Origin: JAGVPT01 sp964439265
Lineage (GTDB): Bacteria; Bacteroidota; Ignavibacteria; UBA10030; UBA8401
DNA length: 64,000 nucleotides
Assembly: GCA_964439265.1 (NCBI GenBank)
Contig: CAYTOA010000021.1
Span: 1-64,000, forward strand
Reading direction: 5' to 3'
Part shown: piece after piece, positions 26,341 through 35,001 of the stretch
Position numbering within the stretch: position 1 is the first letter of the stretch
Layout of the letters: every line of letters starts with the position of its first letter
The notes under the pieces: generated by a model
Databases searched by the model: none
What the model was told of the DNA's origin: nothing
The model's input: the letters and a program-made list of their open reading frames with translations, nothing else
Program-made: the position numbers and the translations under genes

Positions 26341-27152
26341 TGGACCGTATTTGATGAGAGTCCAGGAGATTTCTTCGGGGACGGCTTGGGGACCGCCATA
26401 TCGGACTCGATGTCCGTTTTCAGCGACTCCGCGTCACTCTTCAATTTGCTCGCCGGATACTTTTGAAAAAAGAGGGCAATGGCATCCAACGCAGCGCTAT
26501 AATCATGACGCGCTCGAAGCGCAGCGGCCTTGCCAAGCAGAGCGTCATCGGCAAATTCGCTGTCGTGATACCGGTCCAGAACAACGTCGAAGTACGCTAT
26601 CGCCGATTTGTAGTACTCAAGCCGGAGGTACAGCTTTCCGTTATCATATTCCTTCTTCGCCAGCTTGTTGTTTAGCTCAATAATCTTCGCCGCGGCAGTC
26701 TTAGCAAGGGAATCTGCCGGATAGTATTCAATGAACGTCTGAAAATCGTCGATTGCCTCCCGCGTGAACTTCTGATCGAGTTCCGATTTCGGCGAGAGTG
26801 AATAATTCGACATCGCTTTCATATACCTCGCTTTGAGCACGAGCGGGCTCGACGGCATGGTCCGGACAAGCAGGTCGTACTCCGCGCCCGCGAGAATAAA
26901 TTCCTCACGCCGATACCTGCATTCCGCGATAAAGAATTGTGCGCTGTCTGCGAACGAACTCCCGGGATACTGGACCGTCACGGTCTTGAAATCTTCCGCC
27001 GCCTCCAGATAATTTTCGTTGGTAAATTTTGCCATGGCCGCAGCATACCGCACTTCGGCCGGCTGCCCCTCTGTTTCTTTGCTGGAGCCACATCCGGCAA
27101 TTCCAAGGATGAGAACAGCACTGAGTGCTGCGATTGCAAATGATTTCTTCAA
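26337..27152 (-). CDS. bamD: Outer-membrane assembly lipoprotein BamD
   Basis: Lipoprotein of the BAM complex that inserts beta-barrel proteins into the outer membrane. 271 residues: signal peptide with lipobox GIAGC, then TPR-like repeats (YLEAAEDFKTVTVQYPGSSFADSAQFFIAECRYRREEF, split by the usual A-x-F-x-x-Y-P pattern) and a Ser/Lys/Pro-rich tail. The start is TTG 27152, which gives MKKSFAIAALSAVLILGIAGC and overlaps the CapA stop as TTGA; AGAGG lies 9 nt upstream. A longer frame to 27356 would run 200 bp into the CapA gene. Confidence 0.88.
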   Translation of the reverse strand: MKKSFAIAALSAVLILGIAGCGSSKETEGQPAEVRYAAAMAKFTNENYLEAAEDFKTVTVQYPGSSFADSAQFFIAECRYRREEFILAGAEYDLLVRTMPSSPLVLKARYMKAMSNYSLSPKSELDQKFTREAIDDFQTFIEYYPADSLAKTAAAKIIELNNKLAKKEYDNGKLYLRLEYYKSAIAYFDVVLDRYHDSEFADDALLGKAAALRARHDYSAALDAIALFFQKYPASKLKSDAESLKTDIESDMAVPKPSPKKSPGLSSNTVQ

Positions 27153-28228
27153 TTGATGATGCCTCTGGTTGTCAAGGTAATTGGGATATTTGATAATAAT
27201 TGTAGGCGTGACTTCAACTTGACCGCCGCGATTGAATCCGACAGGATGGACGGCTGGTAGCCGGCCTGCAAAGGGATACACTCGACCGAACTCACCATCG
27301 TCGTGCCGCCGTTCTTCGTCAACGTTATTTTTGCGGCAAAGCTCAACTGCGTCCAATACAACTGCGGCTGGTAGAACACAAAATTTCCAAGTGAATGGAA
27401 AATATAACCGTTGCCAAAATGTTCTACTCCATACGGTACATGTGGATGATGCCCGAGAACGATGGTAACTCCTTGTATCACAGACTGTTCTTCGAACGCC
27501 GTCAACCGCTTCGCCGGCCGGTCGCTGTATTCATCGCCGCCGTGTACACTGAGGATGACGACGTCAACGGACTCCGCAGCTTGCCGAATGGCAGGGAATA
27601 GCTTTCCCGTGTCGGTTGTAGCAACATACCCATGCCAGCCGTGCTTGAAATTCATCAGATCGGTAACGGCAAAGAACGCAAACCGGATTCCCTTCTTCTC
27701 AAACATGAGCGGCTCGTACAGCGTTTCTACCGACCTTACGGTGCCGACATGGCCGATATTTTCATCGTCCAAGTAGCCCAGCGTTTCAAGCAGGGCGCGT
27801 TTCCCGTAATCAAACGCGTGATTGTTGGCGGTCGAAACGAGTGTGAACCCGAACTTCACCAGAGACTCCGCGCCGCGGGGCGGACCGGTGAATATCAAAT
27901 TGTGTATCGGATCCTGAGTGACTCCATGCTGATCCGACAATTGGCTCTCGAGATTTGCGAAAACGATATCCGCCGAATCGCGACTAAAGGAGATCTTCTG
28001 AAACGGAAAATCTACTTCACCGTTGATAATTTTCTGTCCAACCATCCTTCCGAGATTCACATCGCCGAACGCCAGCAGTGTGACTGCATTGCGCACGGGC
28101 ATTTCTGCCTTCGATATCCTCCCGCGCATACCCAGGTACCGAGGCGCAACAAAACAGGAAATAACAATAATTGCGCACCATCCTGCCCGACGAACATAAT
28201 TTTTTGGAAGAACTCTCACCGGCAGCAA
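27149..28228 (-). CDS. CapA-family metallophosphoesterase-like protein
   Basis: 359 residues. A membrane anchor or signal segment (AIIVISCFVAP) precedes a PGA_cap/CapA domain with its motifs AFGDVNLGR, FANLESQLSD, STANNHAFDYG, VHGGDEYSD and LGHHPHVPYG, which form the dinuclear metal site. CapA/PgsA proteins take part in poly-gamma-glutamate or capsule export, but many members stand outside capsule loci, as here, where no other capsule gene is nearby. Start is TTG 28228, 3 nt after the upstream stop; GTG 28219 is an alternative. Confidence 0.82.
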   Translation of the reverse strand: MLPVRVLPKNYVRRAGWCAIIVISCFVAPRYLGMRGRISKAEMPVRNAVTLLAFGDVNLGRMVGQKIINGEVDFPFQKISFSRDSADIVFANLESQLSDQHGVTQDPIHNLIFTGPPRGAESLVKFGFTLVSTANNHAFDYGKRALLETLGYLDDENIGHVGTVRSVETLYEPLMFEKKGIRFAFFAVTDLMNFKHGWHGYVATTDTGKLFPAIRQAAESVDVVILSVHGGDEYSDRPAKRLTAFEEQSVIQGVTIVLGHHPHVPYGVEHFGNGYIFHSLGNFVFYQPQLYWTQLSFAAKITLTKNGGTTMVSSVECIPLQAGYQPSILSDSIAAVKLKSRLQLLSNIPITLTTRGIIN

Positions 28229-28231
28229 TGC

Positions 28232-28861
28232 CTAGCTTCGAATTGTGAAGAATAGATACACCGCAATGCCAGCTGCTCCGGCTATGATGAGCGGTCCGAT
28301 AAAACGTTCCAACGCCGAACGGTCCGGCATCGGTGCGGCCGCGATATGCTTGCTCGATTCCTGCAAATCCGAGATTTCATGGACGTATACCGTGTCCGAG
28401 AATGACCGCCGCTTTGTTTCAGCAGAGAGGATCTTCCCGTCCGAATTACGCGTAGCCGACAAGCGCAATGAAACATCGATGACCCGTTGAGACTTTCGGG
28501 AGGAGAAAAAACCATCTGAGAACGCCGCGCCGTACGATACCGTGATTTCCGGTACTGCGACGGCGATGTCAATGTTCGACGAGCCGATGCGGGCATAGAG
28601 CGAAACAAAATGCCGGCGAAAAGTCTCCAGCAGCGGCCGGTTGAAGAACCGTTCGACCTCACCGTTTTCAAAGGTGACCGCGACCGAACTCGTGTCGGGT
28701 ATTTTCAGGTCAGCGCAGAATTCCTCAGCTGCCTCGCGAGACAGCTCTACCATTATTTCTGCGTTCGACCTCGGGTTCTCGCCGCTCCAGACAACATCGG
28801 ACGTCCCCCAAACGAACAGGACAACGAAAACAGCAGAAAAGAGATTTGATTGTGCGCTCAC
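28232..28861 (-). CDS. Hypothetical exported protein with C-terminal membrane helix
   Basis: 209 residues, family not recognised. An N-terminal signal peptide (LFSAVFVVLFVWGTSDVVWS) and a C-terminal hydrophobic anchor (PLIIAGAAGIAVYLFFTI) frame an alpha/beta domain of about 150 residues. No catalytic motif is evident. The domain's pattern, with alternating strands and a DIAVAVPEITVSY segment, vaguely recalls lipoprotein domains that assemble peptides at the cell surface, but I assign no function. GTG 28861 overlaps the glutamate dehydrogenase stop as GTGA, so it is translated with that gene. Confidence 0.65.
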   Translation of the reverse strand: MSAQSNLFSAVFVVLFVWGTSDVVWSGENPRSNAEIMVELSREAAEEFCADLKIPDTSSVAVTFENGEVERFFNRPLLETFRRHFVSLYARIGSSNIDIAVAVPEITVSYGAAFSDGFFSSRKSQRVIDVSLRLSATRNSDGKILSAETKRRSFSDTVYVHEISDLQESSKHIAAAPMPDRSALERFIGPLIIAGAAGIAVYLFFTIRS

Positions 28862-30150
28862 GCGTAAATTCCACGGACCTTTAATGTTTTAGCGACTTTA
28901 TCGATAGCCAGAATGTACGCCCCGATGCGCAGCGAAACCTTGTAATGCTCTGCTGTTTCATAGACCGAATTGAACGCCGACGTCATCATCCGTTCCAACC
29001 TGCGATTCACCCGGTCGATTGACCAGAAATATCCGACACGGTCCTGAACCCATTCAAAATAGGATACCGTGACTCCTCCCGCATTCGCGAGAATATCCGG
29101 TATCACAATGATACCTTTGTCTTTCAAGATCGGGTCTGCTTTTGCGGTAGTCGGTCCGTTCGCTCCTTCAGCGATTATCTTCGCTTTTATTTTCGGAGCA
29201 TTGCGTGCGGTGATCTGGTCTTCCTTGGCCGCCGGCACCAGAACGTCGCAGTCAAGTTCCAATAATTCTGATTGCGTGATCTTTTCGGCGTTCGGGAACC
29301 CGTTGAGCACCTTATGCGTTTTCATCCACTCGATCGCCTTGTCAACATCGATTCCTTTTTTGTTGTGGTAACCGCCGGTCACGTCTCCGAGGCCGACGAT
29401 CTTGCATCCCTGCTGTTGAAGGAGCTGTGCCGACACCGAGCCGACGTTTCCGAATCCCTGTACCACGACCTCCGTTTCTTTCGGTTTCAGCTTGATCTTT
29501 TCCATGGCACCAATCGTCACCATCATGACGCCACGGCCTGTGGCTTCACGCCGGCCCAATGAACCTCCTATAATCAGCGGCTTCCCCGTCACAACGCCTG
29601 TGGCGGTCCGTTTCATGTGCATGCTGTACGTGTCCATGATCCACGCCATGATCTGCTCATTCGTTCCCATGTCCGGCGCCGGTATATCTTTGTCTTCCCC
29701 AAAAATATCGAGCATATTTGCGGTATACCGCCTTGTGACTTTTTCAAGCTCAACAAGGGTTAATTTCGACGGATCGCATCGCACTCCTCCCTTCGCGCCT
29801 CCGAACGGAATATTGACAACCGAACATTTCCATGTCATCCATGCCGCCAGCGCCTTAACTTCATTGAGATTGACGTCCGGTGCGAAGCGGAGTCCTCCTT
29901 TTGAAGGACCGAGAATGTCATTGTGGATCACGCGGTAGCCTTCGAAGACCTCAATTTCGCCGTTATCCATTTGGATAGGAATCGAAACGGTGATTTGCTT
30001 GACGGGGGTCTTCAAATATTCGTAAACCCCTCTTTCCAGGCCGAGCAATTCAGCCGCGACGTCAAAGCGTTCCATCATCGATTCAAACGGATTTTCTTTA
30101 TCCGTGATCGGTGCCGGTTCTTTATAGTTTAGACTTTCGTTGGTCTCCAT
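28858..30150 (-). CDS. Glu/Leu/Phe/Val family dehydrogenase, probably glutamate dehydrogenase
   Basis: Oxidative deamination of glutamate to 2-oxoglutarate with NAD(P). 430 residues, the size of the RocG/GudB hexameric type. The catalytic lysine segment is PFGGAKGGVRCDP, the dinucleotide fold VVVQGFGNVGSVSAQ, and a glycine-rich KGGLRFAPDVNLNEVKALA earlier. Start ATG 30150 is set by AAAGGAGACAGC just upstream. It could support ammonium release from amino acids or pyrimidine nitrogen; the nitrilase-fold amidohydrolase is its upstream neighbour, 167 bp away. Confidence 0.93.
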   Translation of the reverse strand: METNESLNYKEPAPITDKENPFESMMERFDVAAELLGLERGVYEYLKTPVKQITVSIPIQMDNGEIEVFEGYRVIHNDILGPSKGGLRFAPDVNLNEVKALAAWMTWKCSVVNIPFGGAKGGVRCDPSKLTLVELEKVTRRYTANMLDIFGEDKDIPAPDMGTNEQIMAWIMDTYSMHMKRTATGVVTGKPLIIGGSLGRREATGRGVMMVTIGAMEKIKLKPKETEVVVQGFGNVGSVSAQLLQQQGCKIVGLGDVTGGYHNKKGIDVDKAIEWMKTHKVLNGFPNAEKITQSELLELDCDVLVPAAKEDQITARNAPKIKAKIIAEGANGPTTAKADPILKDKGIIVIPDILANAGGVTVSYFEWVQDRVGYFWSIDRVNRRLERMMTSAFNSVYETAEHYKVSLRIGAYILAIDKVAKTLKVRGIYA

Positions 30151-30316
30151 GCTGTCTCCTTTAATCAATACTCACCTTGTATGAACTCCGATTCGTATAC
30201 GTCGTACCACCCGACCTTCGACGGAGGTATGGCCGGACATGATTTTCATTGGGACCATGCGGCAGACAACTCTCATGCACGGTGTTGACTAAATTTAGCA
30301 AAACGAGCTTGCACTA

Positions 30317-31186
30317 TCAACGCATCAGACATCCCCGTTTTCTGCTCTCGCGTACTCTCCGCAGCTGGTCGATCGTAAAATCAAGCGACTCATCGACAAA
30401 GTGCCTCGACAATCGCCGGGCACGCCGCACAGCGTCTTCGTGAAGGTCGGCAAAGATCAGATCCTCATCAAACAATTTCGCCGAGGCGATGATCTCCCCC
30501 GAGGGGTCGACAACCTCGGAGCCGCCCCAGAAATTTACTCCGTCTTCAATTCCCACTCTGTTGCAGAAGACGATGTACGAGCTGAGTAATCTCGCATACG
30601 TCTTATGATGCTCGCTGTTGATCGTCGCCGACGGGAGATTCTCCGCCGAACCGGATATCCTCGTGGGGCTGGCGGCTATGGTGATGATGACATCTGCCCC
30701 ATCGCTCGCGAGGATGTACGGCAGAGAGAGGTGCCAAAGGTCCTCGCAGATAAGGATGCCGAGCTTGCCGTGTTTGGAGTTGAAATTGCGGACCTCGGTT
30801 CCCTGGCTGAAGTAGCGCATCTCTTCAAACATTCCGTACGTCGGCGGATAGATTTTCCGATGCCCCGAGTAAACTTTACCGTCTTCCAAAACGAACGCAG
30901 AATTATAGAGGCCGAAATTTTTCCGCTCCTCGACTCCCCCTGCGATGATCGTGATCGACTTGCTGAGTTTCAGAAGGTCTTTCAAGATCGAGGGATCAGA
31001 CAGATTGACCGCAACGTCCCAGTTCAGGTCTCTCACGGAATAGCCGGTGAGGCTCAGTTCCGGGAAGACGATGATGTCGGCTTTCTTTGCCACTGCTTTT
31101 TTGGTAGCGGCAATATGGCGCTTGATATTTTTTTCAACGTTGCCCACGGCGGCGTCTACCTGGGCTACAGCTACTTTCATTTTCAT
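30317..31186 (-). CDS. Nitrilase-superfamily amidohydrolase resembling the NAD synthetase glutaminase domain
   Basis: 289 residues with the Glu-Lys-Cys triad: Glu in VFPELSLTGYSVRDL, Lys in GHRKIYPPTYGMFEE, Cys in GILICEDLWHLSLPY. The ELSLTGY and ICEDLWH motifs are those of the N-terminal glutaminase half of NadE, but the protein ends without the synthetase domain, so it is a stand-alone amidase. The substrate is unknown; release of ammonia from an amide is the family reaction. An ATG at 31180 is an alternative start. It precedes glutamate dehydrogenase in the same direction. Confidence 0.85.
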   Translation of the reverse strand: MKMKVAVAQVDAAVGNVEKNIKRHIAATKKAVAKKADIIVFPELSLTGYSVRDLNWDVAVNLSDPSILKDLLKLSKSITIIAGGVEERKNFGLYNSAFVLEDGKVYSGHRKIYPPTYGMFEEMRYFSQGTEVRNFNSKHGKLGILICEDLWHLSLPYILASDGADVIITIAASPTRISGSAENLPSATINSEHHKTYARLLSSYIVFCNRVGIEDGVNFWGGSEVVDPSGEIIASAKLFDEDLIFADLHEDAVRRARRLSRHFVDESLDFTIDQLRRVRESRKRGCLMR

Positions 31187-31210
31187 CAGAATGGTCTTTT
31201 GTGATCAAAC

Positions 31211-31669
31211 CTACTTTATCGAAACGTCGTTCGAAAGTTCGTGGGGATCGTTTGCGCTGCGAGGAAACTCCTCTTCCAGCTTCTTCCCTATTTCATTGAC
31301 GAGCTCGCAGATGCCCTCGCAAAATCTTTTCTCTTTAAAATGGGCGCTCATCGCGGCAGCGAGGTCGTCCCAGTAGCGGTCGCTGACTTTGTTGTGTATC
31401 CCCTCGTCGGCGATGATCTGGAAGGCTCGTTCGCTCATCGAGATGAAAAGGAGAACGCCGGTTTTATGCCGCGTCTTCTCCATCCCGAGTTCGAAGAAGT
31501 TCTTCAGCGCGTAACGATGGAGAGTGAGCTTCCGTTCGCTCCACGCGCGTCGCTTTCGGATGCTTACTCTGATCTCCCCGTTCGTCTTTCTCTCGACCTG
31601 GGCGATCGTGTCGGCAATCTTTTTCCGTTCATCGGGAGTCAGCAGCGGGTGTTTCGAAAATAGCTCCAT
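31211..31669 (-). CDS. Soluble TPM-domain protein
   Basis: 152 residues almost filled by a TPM domain (LTPDERKKIADTIAQVERKTNGEIRVSI at the start; GVLLFISMSERAFQIIADEGIHNKVSD in the core). Unlike the TPM protein at 36053-36793 it has no signal peptide, membrane segment or Gly-rich tail, so it should be cytosolic. The biochemical role of TPM domains outside plant photosystem repair is unsettled. It follows the response regulator gene by 11 nt. Confidence 0.82.
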   Translation of the reverse strand: MELFSKHPLLTPDERKKIADTIAQVERKTNGEIRVSIRKRRAWSERKLTLHRYALKNFFELGMEKTRHKTGVLLFISMSERAFQIIADEGIHNKVSDRYWDDLAAAMSAHFKEKRFCEGICELVNEIGKKLEEEFPRSANDPHELSNDVSIK

Positions 31670-31680
31670 AGTGTTCCTGA

Positions 31681-32370
31681 TTAATCCGATATATCGATCA
31701 TCCTGATATTCTTGATGTACTGCACTGTCTTGTCTTCTTTTAGCGATTTCAATCGGCTCAGTTTCAACTGCATGCGCTCGACATTCTCGCTGATGATCCG
31801 AAGATACATCTTCATGTCCGCCGCGATCCGGCTCGTCATCAGCACGTCCACGTTCTTTTTCATTGCCTCGAGGGGAGTTACCAGGTCCTGGCTGATCCCA
31901 AGTACCAGTTCCTGGATCGCTTCAATGCGCTGGCTGCTGATCTCCAGCGCCGAAAGCTGCTGCCGCAGTCTCACCCGTTCGAGTACGCTGACGATCGTCC
32001 TCGGGAGCACGGGCGTTGAGATTTCTTCTTTCACCAGAAAATCTTCGACGCCGAGTTTCATTGTTTCGACGGCAAGATTGAAATCGCGGTTCACTGTTAT
32101 GAAAACAATGGGAACGGTGATCCCTCGCTGGACAAGCGCGCTCGTCACCTCCACGCCGTTCATCCCGGGCAAATTATAGTCCATCAAGATAACGTGATAG
32201 TTCGGGTTTTCCTCAAATTCTTTCAACCCGTCTTCACCGTTTTTCTTCCATTCCAAGTTGAAAATATAATCCGGATGCTGGGAAAGATAGAGTTCTACCA
32301 GTTTGCCAAAATCATCGTTGTCCTCGATCATCAAAATATTGATTCGCTCTTTCATTCCTGTCTGTTCCAT
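31681..32370 (-). CDS. Response regulator with a histidine-less HisKA-like output domain
   Basis: 229 residues. REC receiver at 9-130 with acidic pocket EDND and phosphoacceptor Asp64 in VILMDYNLPGMNG, conserved Thr92 and Lys114. The C-terminal half is helical and aligns with a histidine-kinase dimerisation domain (LGISQDLVTPLEAMKKNVDVL ... SENVERMQLKLSRLKSL, in pieces), but the phosphoacceptor His is Gln161 and there is no ATPase domain. It has no DNA-binding domain, so output is probably by protein contact, perhaps with the adjacent kinase. The kinase gene is 54 bp upstream in the same direction. Confidence 0.85.
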   Translation of the reverse strand: MEQTGMKERINILMIEDNDDFGKLVELYLSQHPDYIFNLEWKKNGEDGLKEFEENPNYHVILMDYNLPGMNGVEVTSALVQRGITVPIVFITVNRDFNLAVETMKLGVEDFLVKEEISTPVLPRTIVSVLERVRLRQQLSALEISSQRIEAIQELVLGISQDLVTPLEAMKKNVDVLMTSRIAADMKMYLRIISENVERMQLKLSRLKSLKEDKTVQYIKNIRMIDISD

Positions 32371-32424
32371 GCGATTTGACGAATACTCGAAACGGTGAAA
32401 TATTCCGTACTAGGGATCCCAGGA

Positions 32425-34989
32425 TCACTTTGGGAGGGAAAAATAGAACGTCGTCCCTTTACCTATCTCTGATTCTAGCCAAATTTGGCCCTGGTAGAGC
32501 TCGATGATCTTTTTCACAATTGCTAAACCTGCGCCGCTCCCTTCGTATTCCGGGTTAAGTCTTTGAAAGATAACGAATATCTTGTCAAAAAACCTTTTGT
32601 CGATCCCGATGCCGTTATCCTGGATCGAACAGAGAATACGCTTCTCGCTTTCTTCAAACGAGATCTTAATGAAGGGGCTGCTGTTCCTGTTGAATTTTAT
32701 GGCATTCGAAATGAGATTTCGAAGCACAAGCTTGATTTGCGTAGGGTTGCATTGATACGACGACGGTTGAGCGGGAAGTTCCAGGGCAACGTGTTTTTCC
32801 TGCAATGAAAATTTCAGATCGTCGAGCACTTCGCTCAGAACCTCGTTCAGGGAAACCGTTTCCGTCAGTTCAGAGAACCGGGAGACCCGGGAGAGAACAA
32901 GAAGGTCATCGATCAGGCCCTTCATCCTTGAGCAGGACTGAATGATCGATTGGATATATTCCGATGCTGCACTGTTCTTTTCGTGAACGTGATCTTTCAA
33001 GAGCACCCGGCTGTAGCCTTCAACCGTGATGAGAGGCTCTTTCAGGTCGTGCGATACAACGTATGTAAAGTCGTCCAGTTCCTTATTTCGATTTTGAAGT
33101 TGTATCGATTTTGAGATTGTCTCCTCGTACAATTTCGCTTTCTCGAGCGCGATTGCGGCAAGGTTTGCAAAGCTCTCAAGAAGCCGGATATGGGATTCCT
33201 TGTACTGATTCGCCGTATAGCTTTGCATGGAGAGTACGCCAATCGTCTTTTCTCTGGAGAACATCGGTATATATAAGAGCGACAACGAACGCCGTTCCTT
33301 GTCGCCGAACGGATATTGCATCGCCTCCGCCGAGTCTCTGCCGCGATTTTCAAGAATCGATTTTCTGGCCTCGATCACTTTTGCGATCCCGGTCCCGGCA
33401 CGCAAAGGGCTTTCGCCCGCATCAGCCTGGACCTTGACCTTCATGTTGTCGATGGTGTCATAACAGACAACATTGCGGACTGTTCCCGTCGACTCATCAA
33501 AAAGGTCGATGAAGAACGCGTCGAACGGAAGCACTTCCACGAGATGCCGGTAAACCGCCTCTGCGATCTCATTGATCTTGAGGAGGGACGTAAGGGTTCT
33601 GCTCAGTTCGTAGAGAACGCGCAGGCGCTCAAATTGTAGACGGTTGACTTCTTCCAGGTTCTTCCGTTCAGTAATGTCGCGCGCCATGTTCATCATTGCG
33701 ACGGGGCGGTTGAGCGCATTGTACAGCAGCGTCGTATTCATACTGACCGACACCAATCTTCCCTCGGTGCTTTTCCAATGGATGTCAAAATCGCGCAAGC
33801 TTTTCTTTTCCCGCAGTTCCTTGATCCAGAGGACGTACCGCGACATCTCCTCATCGAGAAGCCACTCATAAGGAAACTCTTTTCCGATCGCATCAGACCT
33901 CTTGATCCCGGTAAGCCGCTCGAATTCGCTGTTCACCTGCAGAACTTTTCCTTCGAGATTAGTGAGAACGAGAGCATCCCCGACCGTCAATACTCCGTCG
34001 ATGACATTGCGGAACATCTGTTCCGATTGCTGCAGTTCTTTCTCGATGGCACGTCTGAGGGTGATGTCCCGATGCGCTGCTACGACGGCAGGCATGCCCT
34101 TGAATTCTATCAGGGTCACCACGACTTCAGCGTCGAACAAGGTTCCGTTTTTCCTTACGGCCTTGTACTCATACCGGTTAGGAACATTTTTCCCCTCGAT
34201 ACGGCTTCTGCTTCTTTCAATCACTCGCTCGCGGTCTTCCGGCGCGATGATCGTTTCGATGCTTTTACCGACGAGGGCATCTTCATCGCTATAGCCGAAT
34301 ATCTTCTTCAAAGCTGCGTTCGTGTAGACGATCTTCAAATCCCGGACTATGGTAATGCCGTCGCCCATTGCTTCGACGGCCGATTCGTACTCTCCGGCAC
34401 TCATGCCATGCTGAGAAGTCGATTGCGTCGCATGCAAAAGGTACAGCGCGTACTGCCCGATCTTTCTTGCCAACTCTTCCGCATGATCACTGAAGCTGCC
34501 GCCGATAAACTCCACGACGCCCACAACCCGAGCATGATCGACAACGGGGATCTCTGTCACGGTGAATTTGTCAAACTTCTCTGACTTGCTTCCCTTTTCG
34601 GAAAACATCTTCTTTCCCCCAGGAAGAATGAGCTGGGGACTTTTCTTTCGGATAACACTTTTGAGGTGCGATTCGGAAAGACTTTGTTCCGAGAGCAGAT
34701 TGCGCAGACGTTGAGGGTAGGAGCAGGATCCTGCAAGTTTCACTGATTTGTCTTCAATCTTGTAGATACCTGCAGCAGCACCGTTGCTGACTTTCAGAAC
34801 CTTATGCAAGAACGATTGGATGGAAACTTCGAGTTTTTTCCCCTTCCGGCGGTCTTCGAGAATTCCCTCGAGAAGCCGGTTCAGAACGCCGTAGAACTTC
34901 TTCGCCAGAACGGCCGCGTCAGCGCCCCCGGGCGCATGAGAAGCGGCAGGTTGTCTCGTTCGATGGTTCGAAACTCGCTTTTGAGGCAT
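32425..34989 (-). CDS. Multi-sensor PAS/GAF histidine kinase
   Basis: 854 residues without membrane segments, so a cytosolic sensor. Order: N-terminal GAF-like region (about 30-190), PAS with PAC (about 203-325), PAS with PAC (about 330-457), GAF (about 468-620), coiled linker, HisKA with His647 in VVSHDLKEPLITVEGYS, and HATPase_c with N-box NLISNAIKFN, G1 DNGIGID and G2 GSGAGLAIVKK. The HDLKEPL variant is that of phytochrome-type kinases, but no chromophore cysteine is recognisable. Its neighbour at 31681 is the likely partner regulator. The stop is 12 nt... the gene starts 13 nt after aroF ends. Confidence 0.92.
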   Translation of the reverse strand: MPQKRVSNHRTRQPAASHAPGGADAAVLAKKFYGVLNRLLEGILEDRRKGKKLEVSIQSFLHKVLKVSNGAAAGIYKIEDKSVKLAGSCSYPQRLRNLLSEQSLSESHLKSVIRKKSPQLILPGGKKMFSEKGSKSEKFDKFTVTEIPVVDHARVVGVVEFIGGSFSDHAEELARKIGQYALYLLHATQSTSQHGMSAGEYESAVEAMGDGITIVRDLKIVYTNAALKKIFGYSDEDALVGKSIETIIAPEDRERVIERSRSRIEGKNVPNRYEYKAVRKNGTLFDAEVVVTLIEFKGMPAVVAAHRDITLRRAIEKELQQSEQMFRNVIDGVLTVGDALVLTNLEGKVLQVNSEFERLTGIKRSDAIGKEFPYEWLLDEEMSRYVLWIKELREKKSLRDFDIHWKSTEGRLVSVSMNTTLLYNALNRPVAMMNMARDITERKNLEEVNRLQFERLRVLYELSRTLTSLLKINEIAEAVYRHLVEVLPFDAFFIDLFDESTGTVRNVVCYDTIDNMKVKVQADAGESPLRAGTGIAKVIEARKSILENRGRDSAEAMQYPFGDKERRSLSLLYIPMFSREKTIGVLSMQSYTANQYKESHIRLLESFANLAAIALEKAKLYEETISKSIQLQNRNKELDDFTYVVSHDLKEPLITVEGYSRVLLKDHVHEKNSAASEYIQSIIQSCSRMKGLIDDLLVLSRVSRFSELTETVSLNEVLSEVLDDLKFSLQEKHVALELPAQPSSYQCNPTQIKLVLRNLISNAIKFNRNSSPFIKISFEESEKRILCSIQDNGIGIDKRFFDKIFVIFQRLNPEYEGSGAGLAIVKKIIELYQGQIWLESEIGKGTTFYFSLPK

Positions 34990-35001
34990 AAGGCAAAATC
35001 G

